This document shows positions 45,879-57,349 of a stretch of 64,000 bases of DNA, piece by piece (within the stretch, counting starts at the first letter, position 1; each line of letters starts with the position of its first letter). Source of the DNA: Toxonevra muliebris (taxonomy: Eukaryota; Arthropoda; Insecta; Diptera; Pallopteridae); assembly GCA_963691655.1 (NCBI GenBank), contig OY829326.1, forward strand, positions 76,935,235-76,999,234. The letters run 5' to 3'. A model generated the notes under the pieces. The model was not told the origin of the DNA, ran no database searches, and worked only from the letters and a program-made list of their open reading frames with translations. Position numbers and translations under genes: made by a program.

Positions 45879-47942
45879 TTTTACGAACGAATCCCAACGG
45901 ACCCACTTACCCGCCTATCCGCACGAGGGGCACATCCGCATGACGTACGGATTTGGTGACCGATTCAGATGCATTCCGGAATGCCCTGATAAAGCGCTGA
46001 TTGGGGAGAATAAATCTCTATTTGGTCTTCTTTACAGCTACAGATTATTAGTAATCATGAGCTGTTTAACGATTAAGAAAATTTAATACATTTAATTTTA
46101 TATACTGGAGAGAGTCGGAAATGTCAAAAATGTCGTATAGAGAATTGAAATTATTACACATACAACGAAAAGGATTATTTTGGGCATAGTTTGTTCTACA
46201 AGCATCAAGTTTAATAGGAATTGGATATCTAGAACAGCGATTTGGAACATTAATTTTGATTTCATTGAGTAAAAATTGAGAATCAATATAACCATTTAAT
46301 AATTTAGTCACAAACATCACATTTAGCATAACTCTTCTGCTCCGAAGAGTTGGCAAGCTTATAAGTTTTAACCGTTGTTCATAAGGCGGGAGGTGCTGTG
46401 ATGGACTACAGTGTAACGAACGTAGAGCAAACAAGAGGAACTGTTTTTGCACAGATTCCAACTTATCAGCATAACAGTTGTACTGAGGGCTCCACACAGC
46501 AGAACCATACTCCAGAACTGGTCTTACAAGTGCAGTGTAAAGTGATTTCGTGACATATGGATCGTTAAATTCTTTAGACCATCTTTTAACAAAACCAAGG
46601 ATGCCCTTAGCCTTATTAATAGTTGAGTTGATATGTAAATTAAAAGTTAATTTGGTGTCCATTGTGACACCTAGGTCAACGAACGAAAAAACCTGTTCCA
46701 ACTCGTGATCATCTAATCCATACCTAGAAAAAATAGGTTGCCTTCTAGAAAAAACCATGAACTTACATTTTTTTAGGTTTAAAGACATTAAATTACAGTG
46801 GCACCAATTATTTAATGCCAAAAGATCAGATCGCAGTAAATTTTGACTTTCTATTTCGTTGTAAGACTTAAACAATTTCACATCATCAGCGAACATTAAT
46901 ATTTTAGAGTGCTTGATAACATATGGAAGATCGTTAATAAACAACAAAAACAAAATAGGACCCAGATGGCTTCCTTGTGGAACACCAGATGGTATTTTGA
47001 TACTTTTAGATACGACATTTTTAAAAATTACTATTTGCTCCCTATCTCTCAAGTACGAGTCTATCCATTGTAATAATAAAAGAGGAAAGCCATAAAAGTC
47101 AAGTTTTTTAATTAGTAAATCGTGGTTCACTTTGTCAAAAGCTTTACTAAAGTCCGTATAAATTGCGTCAGTCTGCTGGCAATTAGAAAATCCACTTATG
47201 ACATTGGTCGATAACTCAAGAAGGTTAGTAACGGCTGATCTCCCCTTTACAAACCCATGCTGAGATGAAGAAATTAACGATTTTACTGAATGGGTTACTT
47301 GCGATGTTATAATTGCTTCGAACAGTTTGGGTATTGTACTTAGTTTAGCAATACCACGGTAATTTTCAACGTTAGATTTCGTACCATTTTTATGTAAGGG
47401 AATTATAAATGAACGCTTCCAACTTTTGGGAAAATATCCCTTACGTAATGAAGAATCAAAAATTTTAAACAGAGGCAAATACAGAAACTCAGCACAAGTT
47501 TTTAGGATACTATTCGGAATTTCATCTGGACCGTAAGTAAAAGAGATTTTTAAAGTCTTTAAACGTTCTACAACATCTTCAGGGTGAATAACCGAATTCA
47601 TAATATTGTTATACGTGACAGGATCAAAATTATATATGTTATTATTATTTAAAGTTTCAGATTATTTAAAGTTTCAGTTGATTTAAAAAAGTTTGCAAAC
47701 ATATTTGCCACAAGAGTTTCATCATCAGATACTTGGTCCTTATATTTCATTGCGGACGGGAAACCAACATTTTTACGTTTAGTGTTGACAAAGTCATAAA
47801 AAGCTTTAGCATCGACATGAATATTCGACTTGACTTTTTCAATATAATCTCGGTAACATTTTTTAGAAAGTACCTGATATTTGTGTCGTAATAAGGAATA
47901 GTGATAATAATCAATTTGATTTCCAGATCTTTTAAACAATTT
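45879..47942 (-). mobile_element. 5'-truncated non-LTR retrotransposon inserted in the DD37E gene
   Basis: The insert interrupts the transposase between GCAGGTTT and AAAACTTACAAAGT. On the minus strand it ends in about 190 bp of 3' untranslated sequence and a short A tail (about 7 A) at its left edge. The other edge falls inside coding sequence upstream of the reverse transcriptase, so endonuclease and ORF1 are missing: classic 5' truncation. A target duplication, if any, is only a few bases. Confidence 0.88.
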
Positions 47943-47960
47943 AAAACTTACAAAGTCCAA
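46066..47960 (-). pseudogene. non-LTR reverse transcriptase, nearly intact, one frameshift
   Basis: The upstream part (from about 47942) covers the linker before the polymerase (HKYQVLSKKCYRDYIEKVKS, FYDFVNTKRKNVGFPSAM). The downstream 511 codons contain the full polymerase: YGPDEIPNSILK, SWKRSFIIPLHKNG, NYRGIAKLSTIPKLFE, QHGFVKGRSAVTNL, YTDFSKAFDKVNH (first catalytic Asp), SGVPQGSHLGPILFLLFIND and MFADDVKLF (catalytic pair). A C-terminal domain follows (RPVLEYGSAVWSPQY, HLPPYEQRLKLISLPTLRSR). The only break is an exact 17-bp tandem duplication (47644-47660 and 47661-47677) that shifts the frame. It fits the Jockey/CR1-like non-LTR group; I cannot assign the clade with certainty. The last residues before 47960 belong to the flank. 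Confidence 0.92.
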
Positions 47961-48769
47961 AAAGTTCCAGACGGGAATGCTGCAAAAAATTTAGACGCCA
48001 AAAGTAGGGCTCGGAAATTAAAATCGAATTTCATGCAAAAATATTTATGTTGTATAATGGACCACGAAACGTATGTACTGGCAGATTTTACGCCGCTTCC
48101 GGGTCAAAATTTTTATGTTGCTGATGCTCGAGGAAATGTCGAAGAACAATTTAGAATCCAAAAGCAAACAAAATTTCCTAAAAAATTCCTGGTATGGCAA
48201 GCTATATGCAGTTGCGGCAAAAGAAGCAAGTCATTTGTAAAAGTGGGCTCCATAAATACCGAAATATGTATACATCAAAGAATGTTTGAAAAAAGACTTC
48301 TTCCTTTCATAAGAGAGCACAATGTGTCCACATATTTTTGGCCCGATTTGGCATCATGTCACTACGACAAGAAAGCTCTGGAGTGGTACCAAAGTAACAA
48401 CATAGTTTTTGTACTAAGAGAAGCCAATCCTCCAAATTGTCCAGAGCCAAGATCAGTGGAGAGATATTGGGCTCTTGTGAAAAGAAATTTAGAGAGCACA
48501 AAAAAGGTGTCCCAAAATATCGAAGATTTTAAAAGGAGATGGGCAAACTGTTCCAAAAAGGTGTCTGAAACAACTATCAAATCTCTAATGGAAGGCTAAT
48601 CAAAAAAGGTCCACGAGTTCATAAATAGTGGTTAGAACTATAAAAGTTATATTTTTCTGTAATTTGTAAAATATTATTATTAAATAAAAAAATCAAAACT
48701 CTAAGATTAACTTTTTAAAAATTATTGAATTTTATATATGTTAAGATTTTTTCGATCTCACTCCTTATT

Positions 48770-49245
48770 TGACGTCGTTCCATGCTTCGCATGATTAATC
48801 TGCGACGGCTTTATACTCAAAATAAATGTCGCCAACGCTTTCTCGTCTCGGGCTTACCACCTCGGATTTTCTTCTGGTGTTATGCGATTGGATTTTTGTA
48901 GATTTCTGTTTACAATCTTCAACAGTTCTAAATGAATTAGCACGCTCTTCATTTAAACCTTCCAAGAATCATAATTGGAATCATCCAATTTTTCAATTTG
49001 GCATAAGGAAGAACTCATTTTTTTTTAAATTTTATTTTCAATTATATAAATTTGATTTTCAAATCGACAAATGAATTAATAAAAAAATAGACGTAGGCCC
49101 ATAACCTATTGAAAAGTAGATGCAGTTTTTATTAGTTAAAAAATGGATTTTTCAGATAATCAAGAACTTATATTTGTTGTTTTTTTTTTTTGCTCTCATA
49201 AAATATTTCTTAACAGTTTTAATAGTTTTAAAAAAACCAAAATTA
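48770..49245. other. gene-free spacer
   Basis: AT-rich between two DNA transposons; no recognisable feature. Confidence 0.4.
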
Positions 49246-49250
49246 AAGTA

Positions 49251-50808
49251 CAGCATCTGTCCAACGAATTACGAACGATGAAAAAAATGCACTATTTTAA
49301 CTTTGAATAATAATAAAAACAAAAGTATTATGTTTAAATTAACAAGATTGGACTTTAATTGTTCATCAAAACATGTAATTTATTTTTCTGGCATACGTTT
49401 AATTTCAATTTTTCAACACACCTTTATTTAATCAGGCATGCTGCAAATACAATTCTCTGTCATTGCTCGTAAGTCCGTTTCATTTTCCCACACGTTTTTA
49501 ATGTTATCTTCAGGGATCTGCATCTCTGGTGTTTCTACGTTGACAGACCTTCCGTTTAAGGTAAGCCCAAAAGTTTTCTATGGGGTTAAGGCTCGGAGAA
49601 TTGCTAGGCCCTGGAAGCACATCTAATTTTTATGAATTTAAACAGTTCACTGGCCCTGGATGTGTGGAAAAGCTCACTGTCCTGCGTAAAGGTGTATTCT
49701 TTTGGTGGAAGCTGCAGGTGATCTAAATATGGTACCAAAACATTGTTCAGAGCACATAGTATCCTTAACGAATTGTATAGGGCCAGGTCCTTTGCTGGAA
49801 TCATAGCTCCAAATCATTACTGCAGGTAGATGTTTAAGGTCTAGGAAGGATATAGTGGCTAGATAACCGTTCCCCACCCTTCTCCGTACATAACATTTGA
49901 TCTCAGTTACGGCCTCCAGATGGCATTTGTCGCTAAAGATGATCTGCGAAAATAATTAGAAAGCTAAAATTTAATGGTGTTCATTCTTTCAAATATAAAA
50001 TTAAAAAAATGTGCGTTTATATTATAATTCTTAAGCAATTGAGCCCACAAAAAGCGCAGTCGCCGCATAAAATCCATTAATTTCGGCTTTTTGGCAGCCC
50101 TGCTACATTTTAAACCATTTTCATAAAATCGTCTTCGCAGTGTATGATGCGATCTATCAGCACCAGAGTCTCTCACATCTTCCAAAATACTCTGTAATGT
50201 TGTAGATCGAATTTCCAATGCTTTTCTCACAATTAAACGATCTTCTCTCTCGGTGGCCGTCTGTTTAACTTTGCAATTTTGCCTATTATTTTGGAAAGAC
50301 ATCATCTCATCAGATGCGTGATTGAACCTTTCGCGATATCAGCCACCGATATTTTTGAAATTCCAATAACTTGGGGTATTTTGGGAAAGCTGGAGCTTTC
50401 CGCAACTTGCATCTTCTTTTCCACCTCTATGTCACTTTTTCGACCAATTTCTAAGAAAAAACTTCAATTCGAAAATGAACTCATTTTGGCTAAAATTTCA
50501 TTTAACTAAAATCGAAATTTTTTATTTACGTTTGTCAAAATCTTTAGCAAGTTTCGCAAATTATAAATTTTGACCACTTTTTGCAATAATTTTCGAGAAA
50601 AATCCCTACACACGTGTTAAGACTTTAAGAACGAATCAATAAAATACACAGTTTTGTTGGTCTAATTAAATTTTGGAAACGTCTTCTAGATATCTGATAT
50701 ATTATCAAAGACTTCTGCATTAATTTTTTTTCTTAAATGGAAAACGTGGTCCTAAAATGGCATATTATATAAAAATTTCATGGTTCGTAATTCGTTGGAC
50801 AGATACTG
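49251..50808 (-). mobile_element. Tc1-type transposon, full length, decayed
   Basis: The ends CAGCATCTGTCCAACGAATT and, inverted, CAGTATCTGTCCAACGAATT continue to match for about 30 bp. TA at 49249-49250 and 50809-50810. It is 1558 bp. Transposase remnants are on the minus strand. Confidence 0.93.
49428..50487 (-). pseudogene. Tc1-type transposase, decayed (DD34E type)
   Basis: Pieces in order on the minus strand: EIGRKSDIEVEKKMQVAE and PQVIGISKISVADIAKGS (first HTH, with stops); EREDRLIVRKALEIRSTTLQ and RSHHTLRRRFYENGLKCSRA (second DNA-binding domain); IIFSDKCHLEAV (first Asp, usually SDES); YLATISFLDLKHLPAVMIWS; FTQDSELFHTS (second Asp); and SPSLNPIENFWAYLKRK (Glu, about 33 residues on with one small indel). 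It ends near VWENETDLRAM and a stop at 49428-49430. About 90 bp of foreign-looking AT-rich sequence ending TTTTCGCAG interrupts the gene just before IIFSD. Several stops and frameshifts make it inactive. Confidence 0.88.
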
Positions 50809-50811
50809 TAA

Positions 50812-53800
50812 ATGTTCTAAAATATTGATACATTTTTGACTCAAATGTGTACCAGCTCACACATATGTGAGAGTCCTTTTCTCAATAACTCAGGCATATT
50901 TCCCATTCCCACTTTATTATTTATCAGCATCTACAAAAATTTCAAATAGTCGGTACGAAAAGGGTTATAAAACAACCTTGTTAATTTTAAATGCTTAACA
51001 TTAAAAAACAAACATTTCGAAATCGCTGTAATCATTTTTTTTAATTAATATACAAATCCATTGGAATGTTTATGTGTTTGGTTGCATGTATTTGTTTAAA
51101 ATTTCATTTTCACACGAATTGATAATTTCTCAAAAAACCACAACAACAAAAAAATGTTTACTAAATATTTAGACAGCAGACCATGAGTATTAGCTGAGCT
51201 GAGACATCTCAGCTCTGATGATGTTTCACTTTCGGATTCTGGACACTATCTTGTACTTGACAACAGTCACAGCGATGATTGTTGCTGATGCTAATGATGG
51301 AGAAGCTGATGGAGCGCTCTTAACCCTTTCGATGCGTTGTTGTGATTACAAATGTGTTGTGTATTTTTGTTTGAGCCTTTTTTTTTTTGTGAGTGGTAAA
51401 CAAAAACAAATCCGCACTTTACGAGTATTTGATGACAAATATATACAAAGAGAGAGAGAGAGGGAGAGAAGGAGATAGATGCAGAAACTACATACATCAT
51501 CGGTAGTAGGTAATGAAATCAAATGAATCAACAACAGCAACATCAACACTAATGAAATTTATTTAATAAATGTTTTTGTTCAAGCCAAATTAAGAAATGT
51601 TTATTTCGAAATTTTCACGGTACACGACAACAACGAAATCCATTAACCATTATTGAATTTCCTAGAAATGAAGCAAATACATACAAACATTCATAGAGAA
51701 AACAAAAACAAATACTACTACATAAAATACTGAAACAAGAAGACGAAGTGTTGAGTATGTGGAGTAAACAATTTGAAATTTTTTTCCGATTTTTGTCTTG
51801 TTTCTTTTTTTTAGCAATTAAATATTTGCAATAGTTGATGAATCTGAACTCAAATAAATAATTACATTAGCTAGACTTTAGATCTAATGGATGCACATAC
51901 ACATACACACAAATACATATGCAAATAGCAATCTGACATACGTATATTGGCGACCACCTAAGAATCAATTTCACTTAGTGGCAAGTGGCAAAAGTGCCAA
52001 CAAATCATTTAATTAAACCCTTGTTAACGGCCTCTTATATTAATTTATTTAAATACACAGAAAACAACTGCAATTATTCCCATTATGGACCCTATTAATT
52101 ATACCCAAAAATAAAGGGTTAATTAAAAGAATGTGCGCCATTTTTACGCTTGGACAGATTTGTTGCTTCCATCCACCTCACATCTCACACCACAGTCGCA
52201 CAAGGCTGATACTTCCACTCCAAGCCTTAGCTGATTTCAAAGCATAGAAACAAAAAAAAAGAAATGAAAAAATGAAAACGAAAATCACAAAATTGTTCGA
52301 ACATAAAAAAGGCATTAAAAATCCTTTTTCTTTACTTTGTTTTGCGTAAAGTTTTTCCTTAAAATGTGCAATCCTCTACCTCACACTACTGACCCTCCTC
52401 CCCTCCTCCTCCCCCTCCCCTCCACCCCAAGCCAATAATTGAAAAGAAAAAATGTTTAATTCTTACGCGATGGCGCTGGCTATGGCACGCTGGCAATGCT
52501 AAACGGCCCGTTAACTAAACGTTAAGGGTACCCTTAAATTAAAATGCCCCAAAGGAGTACAAAAAAACAGAAAAAAAACTTCAGAAAAAATTGCCAGTTT
52601 ACGTTGATTTCTCCGTATACCGCAAGTGAAATATTTCCTTTTTGTTAATTTGATAATAAATTTTTATTTTTCTTTTGTTTTATTTTCTCTTCTTGTAGCG
52701 TAGCGTTTATTTCTTCCGCGAACCAGTGCGCGTCTAAATTTTCTTTATAACCTTTAATGGTATTTTTTATTTTACTTTACAGTGTGTGGTTGGTGTTCAG
52801 TATTTTGACCATTATTTCAGACTGTAAAAGATTTTAATGCAATTAATGCAGCATAAGGAAGTAGAAGCCTGGCAAAAACAAAACACTATACCTAATGGAT
52901 GTTATGTAAAGAGATTCTGATTTGCTGCAAGTTTCTTTATAACAGGCAAAAAATATATTCACTTGCTTATAAAAGAACTTCTGCTGAACTCAAACCCCTA
53001 TGAGAAATGTTTGGGATCCTTGTTCCTATTTTCTTTGCAGGACGTTATTCAAACGTTATTGACCTGGAAGGCAACCACTTTCAAGCACTTTCTAATGTGA
53101 AAGTATGGCCATCCCATTCTATTTTCATAGTGATCCGCAACTCACATTAATTGCAAACTATTTCGTCCAAGTACTTAAAAAACTATGTGTAAAGTCGGTC
53201 AGTTTTTAAAGTATAGGTGAAAACTTAGGAGATTTTTGTTCACACCTAAACCAATTGGATTCATTCAAAAACAAATCATTTATACTATCAAATCGGTAAA
53301 GAGATTCGGACTAATTTTTATTAGTTTTTGTTCCATAAAACTTTGAATTTGGACATAAAAAATTCTTAATTCCAAAATTTCAGGGTAAAGTCGCCCACTT
53401 GATTTTCTTCAAAATATAAAAAAAAAACCTAGGGGAAAATGTCATGTGTCGAATTGTTTGGCACGGCAATTTTTAGCCATATTTTTGAGTTTAGCACACT
53501 TATACTTCTGTCGTAGTTCATATATATCACAACTAATGTGATATAAAATCTAAATTTTTTTTTGTCACTTCAAAAAAAAAAAATATAAATTTCACATTAA
53601 AGGATTTCAGGTGATTGTTTTTCTAAGGGGAATTTCCTGCTTAACACGAATCTGGTGTTCTTTTGAGAATATTTCACTGCGATACCGAAGTCAAAAGCGC
53701 TTTGGGGAAATATTTTTTCAAATAAATCCATTTTTGCTTTTTTACTGCATCCGGAAAATTGTTATCTATATTGTGCCCAAATCGTCAAAAAAGGGACTTT

Positions 53801-54870
53801 CGACGTTTCGGCCGGGGTGGGTGCAGCGCCGTTTATAGCTGCACAACAACTTAAAACAGCAAAATTATAGCCAGATAAATTATCTTTCTAAGTTTACTCT
53901 AAATCGTTTCAAAAATACCCCCTCTGCTCTTTTGCAAGCCGAATAAGTTTACAAAACTGCCGAATTTCTCAAAGAAGTAAAGTAATAGATGTTTTCAAAA
54001 CCGATCTCTACCTATAGTCTCTTGAGTGTTAATAGACCTTCGACCACTACCACCTCGGTCAAAGGTGCCAGAGACTCCACAAACTAGAATCGCCTTTTAC
54101 TAATAAGAGATCGCTGCGGAACATGTTAAGGTACGCACATTTTAAGGTTATTCCAATCAACCTTCATTGCGCTAAGGCAGTTTTCAAGATCAAGACCGCT
54201 TATAGTATTTCCTTTGCTCGAATTTATGAGCCTTAGAGCGAAAAACCTCTGTGTTTATCCTGCTCAAATAAGTTACAGTATGCAACATCATGCAGTAGAC
54301 CTTGAGTTCGCAGTAGACTTCGTATTTAACAATATGAATTTCTCCTAGATCATAAAATATTAGAATTTTGCTTTCGTTTTGGAACGAAATGAACTGAAAC
54401 AAGAAAGTTTTAGCTATTGTCAACAAAGCAAGTGAGATGATGATGAGTGATGTCATATAATTCATTTTAGCTGTGATCGATTTTTTTTTTTCAAATTTAC
54501 AACAAATCATAAACGGAAAAAGTAGGCTATTTCATGCCAAAATTTTTTTTCATGAGTTTTCCCATTTTCCAATTACCTAAACGGAAACCCGTAATTATTA
54601 CTTGAGCCCAATACGATGATCAGACTCTTCTCTTAGTTTATCTTTGATAGAGTGAGCTTCTTTACTTAGAAAGGGGCAGAACCAATGAGTGTACAAGGAC
54701 GCAAAATCTGATGATTTGGTTTGTCTTACCATATTTATTCAGTACTTTTCAGACTACCTTTAAGGATTTCTCAGAGGAGTTCAGTGCTCTGACTGCGGCT
54801 TAGTTGTTAGAGCTGTTAGACTGGTTAGAGATTTTATCCCAGTCGGGCAAAATGAAAGATCTTTGCAGAG
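50812..54870. other. 4-kb gene-free stretch
   Basis: Contains an AG microsatellite (about 51446-51470), a C-rich pyrimidine tract (about 52390-52430) and poly-A/T runs. A stretch of ordinary AT-rich sequence with CA/ACAT repeats (about 51890-51930) resembles non-coding fly DNA. Frames at 53611-53838 and 54190-54510 show no domain. No host exon that I can support. Confidence 0.4.
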
Positions 54871-54874
54871 GGTG

Positions 54875-55236
54875 TTATCCTTTTGTTAGGGTTTTTCTCA
54901 TAAATAATAGGTAATTTAGTTTTTTGCTTTCAGATGAGTGTGCCATTGGTGAGAATGAACCATCACGGTATTCATCCACATTAAGATATTTGCTAATTCT
55001 GTTAGCTGTATGTTTTTTCCAGGGAAGCTTTGAATCTAGTGTTATTCCTTCATATTTAATATTCTGTCTAATCACCGCATCATCTAGCTTTATAGGTTTA
55101 ATGTATGAGAGCTTTGCAAAGGGCACTAGAACTGTCTTAGATAGATTTATGGTTAAATCTACAATCTTGCACCATCTCAGCTTGAGATTTAGCCCTTTTT
55201 TAATAATATCGCTGAATGTATTTTCATATTTCTACT
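54875..55236 (-). pseudogene. non-LTR reverse-transcriptase C-terminal fragment
   Basis: Reads NTFSDIIKKGLNLKLRWCKI, NLSKTVLVPFAKLSYIKPIK, IKYEGITLDSKLPWKKHTAN. This is the W...G L..N..KT.LV.F ... KYLGVTLD.KL.W..H block that follows the catalytic motif in Jockey/R1-like elements, with YEG for YLG. The C-terminal remainder is decayed. Its upstream side is cut off by the palindromic element that starts at 55239. Confidence 0.82.
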
Positions 55237-55238
55237 TA

Positions 55239-56692
55239 CAGTACTGTGCAAATCAAAAGCAACAAACCGAGGCATACCATCTTTATTACGTTTTGATAAC
55301 TTTTATTAATTTTTATTTTAAAGAAAGTGGATTTAATTCGTTCTTAAATGATTGAATTATATAATGAGAAACTTAAAAGTTAGAAATAAATGTCCAAAAA
55401 AAAATTATTTTTAAAAAATCAAAGAAATATGCACTTAAGGCTGGCTGTGCAAAACAAAAGCAGCAAAAAACTTTTATGATATTCCTTATTTGTATTCATT
55501 GCATAGGTGAATGTCCTCTTGGGTGCCATTTTCCCCTTTTATTTCAAATCTATCCCATGTCATGCCTGATTTCCACTCTATGTTTCGAGGTTCCGAAGGA
55601 GTTAATCTCGAATGGTAGTGGCAACTCATGAGAGAAATGAACCATTCTCCATGCTAATCAGTCTTAAAACAACTTTCCACAAACTGACTATTTCCACAGT
55701 GGCTGATGAAGTATTTGGTTTTCCGGAGCTTTCCTATGGATTAGGTGGTCAATATTTAAATTTATTTCGTGGAAAGGATAAAGATCATTAACAAACTAGT
55801 TTATTCAAATGCAAAAAATTCCGCCCCCATGCTCGCCAGTGACTTTATAGAGCAATATTTTAGTCGTCCTGTTTTGATTCGTCTAATAAGAGACTTGTTA
55901 AGTGAATTGATTCAAGTGAATTTCGATTCGTCGATCCGCTTTTTTTAGTCGATCCGTAAGTTTAGTCAACAATATGGTACAATGAGTCCAAATTTAATTG
56001 AATTAATTCATACTACAAGTCCCATATTAGACGAATCAAAGGAGGACGACTAAAACCTTGCTCTCTAAGGTCACTGGCAAGCATAGTGGCAGAAGTTTTT
56101 GCAATCGGATTAATTAGTTAGTTCATGGTCTTTATTCTTTCCACGAAATGAATTGAAATATTGACCACCAAATCCATAGGGAAGCTCCGGAAACCCAAAT
56201 GCTTCATCAGCCACTATGGAAATTGTCACTTTGTAGAATATTTAGACATGAAATCTAGTCGAAACGCACATTAAAGTTATTTTTAGAGCTTAACTCCTTG
56301 AAACCTACTTCGGAACCTCGAAACATAGAGTGGAAGGGTACCACTTCCAAATCAGGCATGAGCTGGGATAGATTTGAAATAAAAGGGGGAAATGGCACCC
56401 AAGAGGACAATCATCAAGCTGACAAAGTCAATGCCTCGCAGATTTGAAGCAATAAATGTTAAAAAGAAATATCATAAAATTGTTGCTTTTGTTTTACACA
56501 GCCCTAAGTGCATATTTCTTTGATTTTTTTTTAAAATAATTTTTTTTTATATATATATTATTATTATTATATAATTTAATCATTTAAGAATGAATTAAAT
56601 CCATTTTCTTTTAAATAAAAATTAAAAAAAGACATGAAAACGTAATAAGTATGGTATGCCAAGATTTGTTGCTTTTGTTTTGCACAGTACTG
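55239..56692. mobile_element. palindromic Tc1-derived foldback element
   Basis: The outer ends are CAGTACTGTGCAAA on both sides, with TA at 55237-55238 and 56693-56694. Unlike a normal transposon, pairing does not stop after the terminal repeat. About 683 bp (55239-55921) pair with about 703 bp (55990-56692) across a ~68-bp spacer, with indels and one poorly matching patch. Each arm repeats the terminal motif about 200 bp inside (CTGTGCAAAACAAAAGCA / CTGTGTAAAACAAAAGCA), the IR/DR arrangement known for some Tc1-type elements. On the minus sense of the left arm and plus sense of the right arm the tail of a Tc1 transposase can be read (IKLTKSMPRRFEAINV). Inference: two copies of one transposon end fused head to head and then moved as a unit. 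Confidence 0.9.
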
Positions 56693-56835
56693 TAACTCAT
56701 ATCGTCCCAACGTTCGATTTATCGAACACAACTTTGAAAATACGTCAAAAATACATTTATAAATTTTTCTCAAAATTAATCACCGTAAAATATTTCTATA
56801 TATACCGGCTTTAAAATTGCATTTAAAGAATTTAA

Positions 56836-57347
56836 AAATATTGTATTTCACCCGACTTCAAGGCCAGGTGAACAGACATTCTTTTTTTGGAAGGAGATTT
56901 TGAAAATCAACAGGAAATAGTAAAATTAATTACTTTGCATTGAAATGAGAATTCGCCTAGATAAAATAACAAATTATAACTGCACAGGTCCTTATATATT
57001 TCTAAGGCTAGAGCTGACCAAACTTTTGTAAAAATATGTGTGGAGAAATAGGCGAAATTCAACAAAAATGCATATTTTCTGTTTTTAACTTATAATATCT
57101 TCTAAAATACTCTGTTGAATTCATTTGATCCGAGGCTTGTTGCCCATGATGCGGCGGAGTTTTTTTTACACCTGGTCACATTATTTTCTTGGGGTAAGCC
57201 AAAAACTACTATAGCCTTTAAAATTCAGAAACAATTTTTTTTAATTTTTTAAGTACTAAAATTTCTTATTTAAGACGTATGGAATTTGCGTTTTGAAAAT
57301 TTTCCAAATTGGAACATGGCATCTAGTATCGGGAAGATATGGGTTAA
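56836..57347 (+). repeat. dispersed ~0.5-kb repeat, copy 2
   Basis: Direct-orientation relative of 27621-28176, with many substitutions and small indels. It ends at the same GGGTTAAT. It includes a GC-richer insertion (about 57120-57165) absent from copy 1. Confidence 0.8.
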
Positions 57348-57349
57348 TG

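Larger units (their letters stand above)
45633..48599 (+). pseudogene. DD37E transposase, split by insertion and mutated
   Basis: The N-terminal half (about 45633-45878) has an HTH region (CRQTVSNVIKRFQENL) and KRSPNTSGRKAARLAQCSDY. It resumes after the insert at about 47943 with NAAKNLDAKSRARKLK. It then has MDHETYVLADF, FPKKFLVWQAICSCG, WPDLASCHYDKKALEWYQ and RSVERYWALVKRNL, and ends IKSLMEG at 48599. The first catalytic Asp is His (codon 48064-48066; the sister copy has MDDETY). The second Asp and the Glu remain, 37 residues apart. The N-terminal start is also out of frame upstream of about 45630. It is inactive on three counts. Confidence 0.9.
45408..48765 (+). mobile_element. DD37E element carrying a nested non-LTR retrotransposon
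   Basis: Both ends read AGGAGTGAGAT.GAAAAAA then TCTTAACA. TA at 45406-45407 and 48766-48767. The total is 3358 bp; removing the insert at about 45879-47942 leaves about 1.3 kb, the normal size. It is the same family as the 20958-21903 fragment and differs from the 10267-11567 element in its termini. Confidence 0.92.

Noticed and set aside
46913..47095. 60-codon plus-strand frame
   Set aside because: Antisense shadow of the reverse transcriptase.
52390..52430. C-rich tract as a polypyrimidine/branch region of an exon
   Set aside because: No acceptor followed by a coding frame could be found; treated as simple low-complexity sequence.
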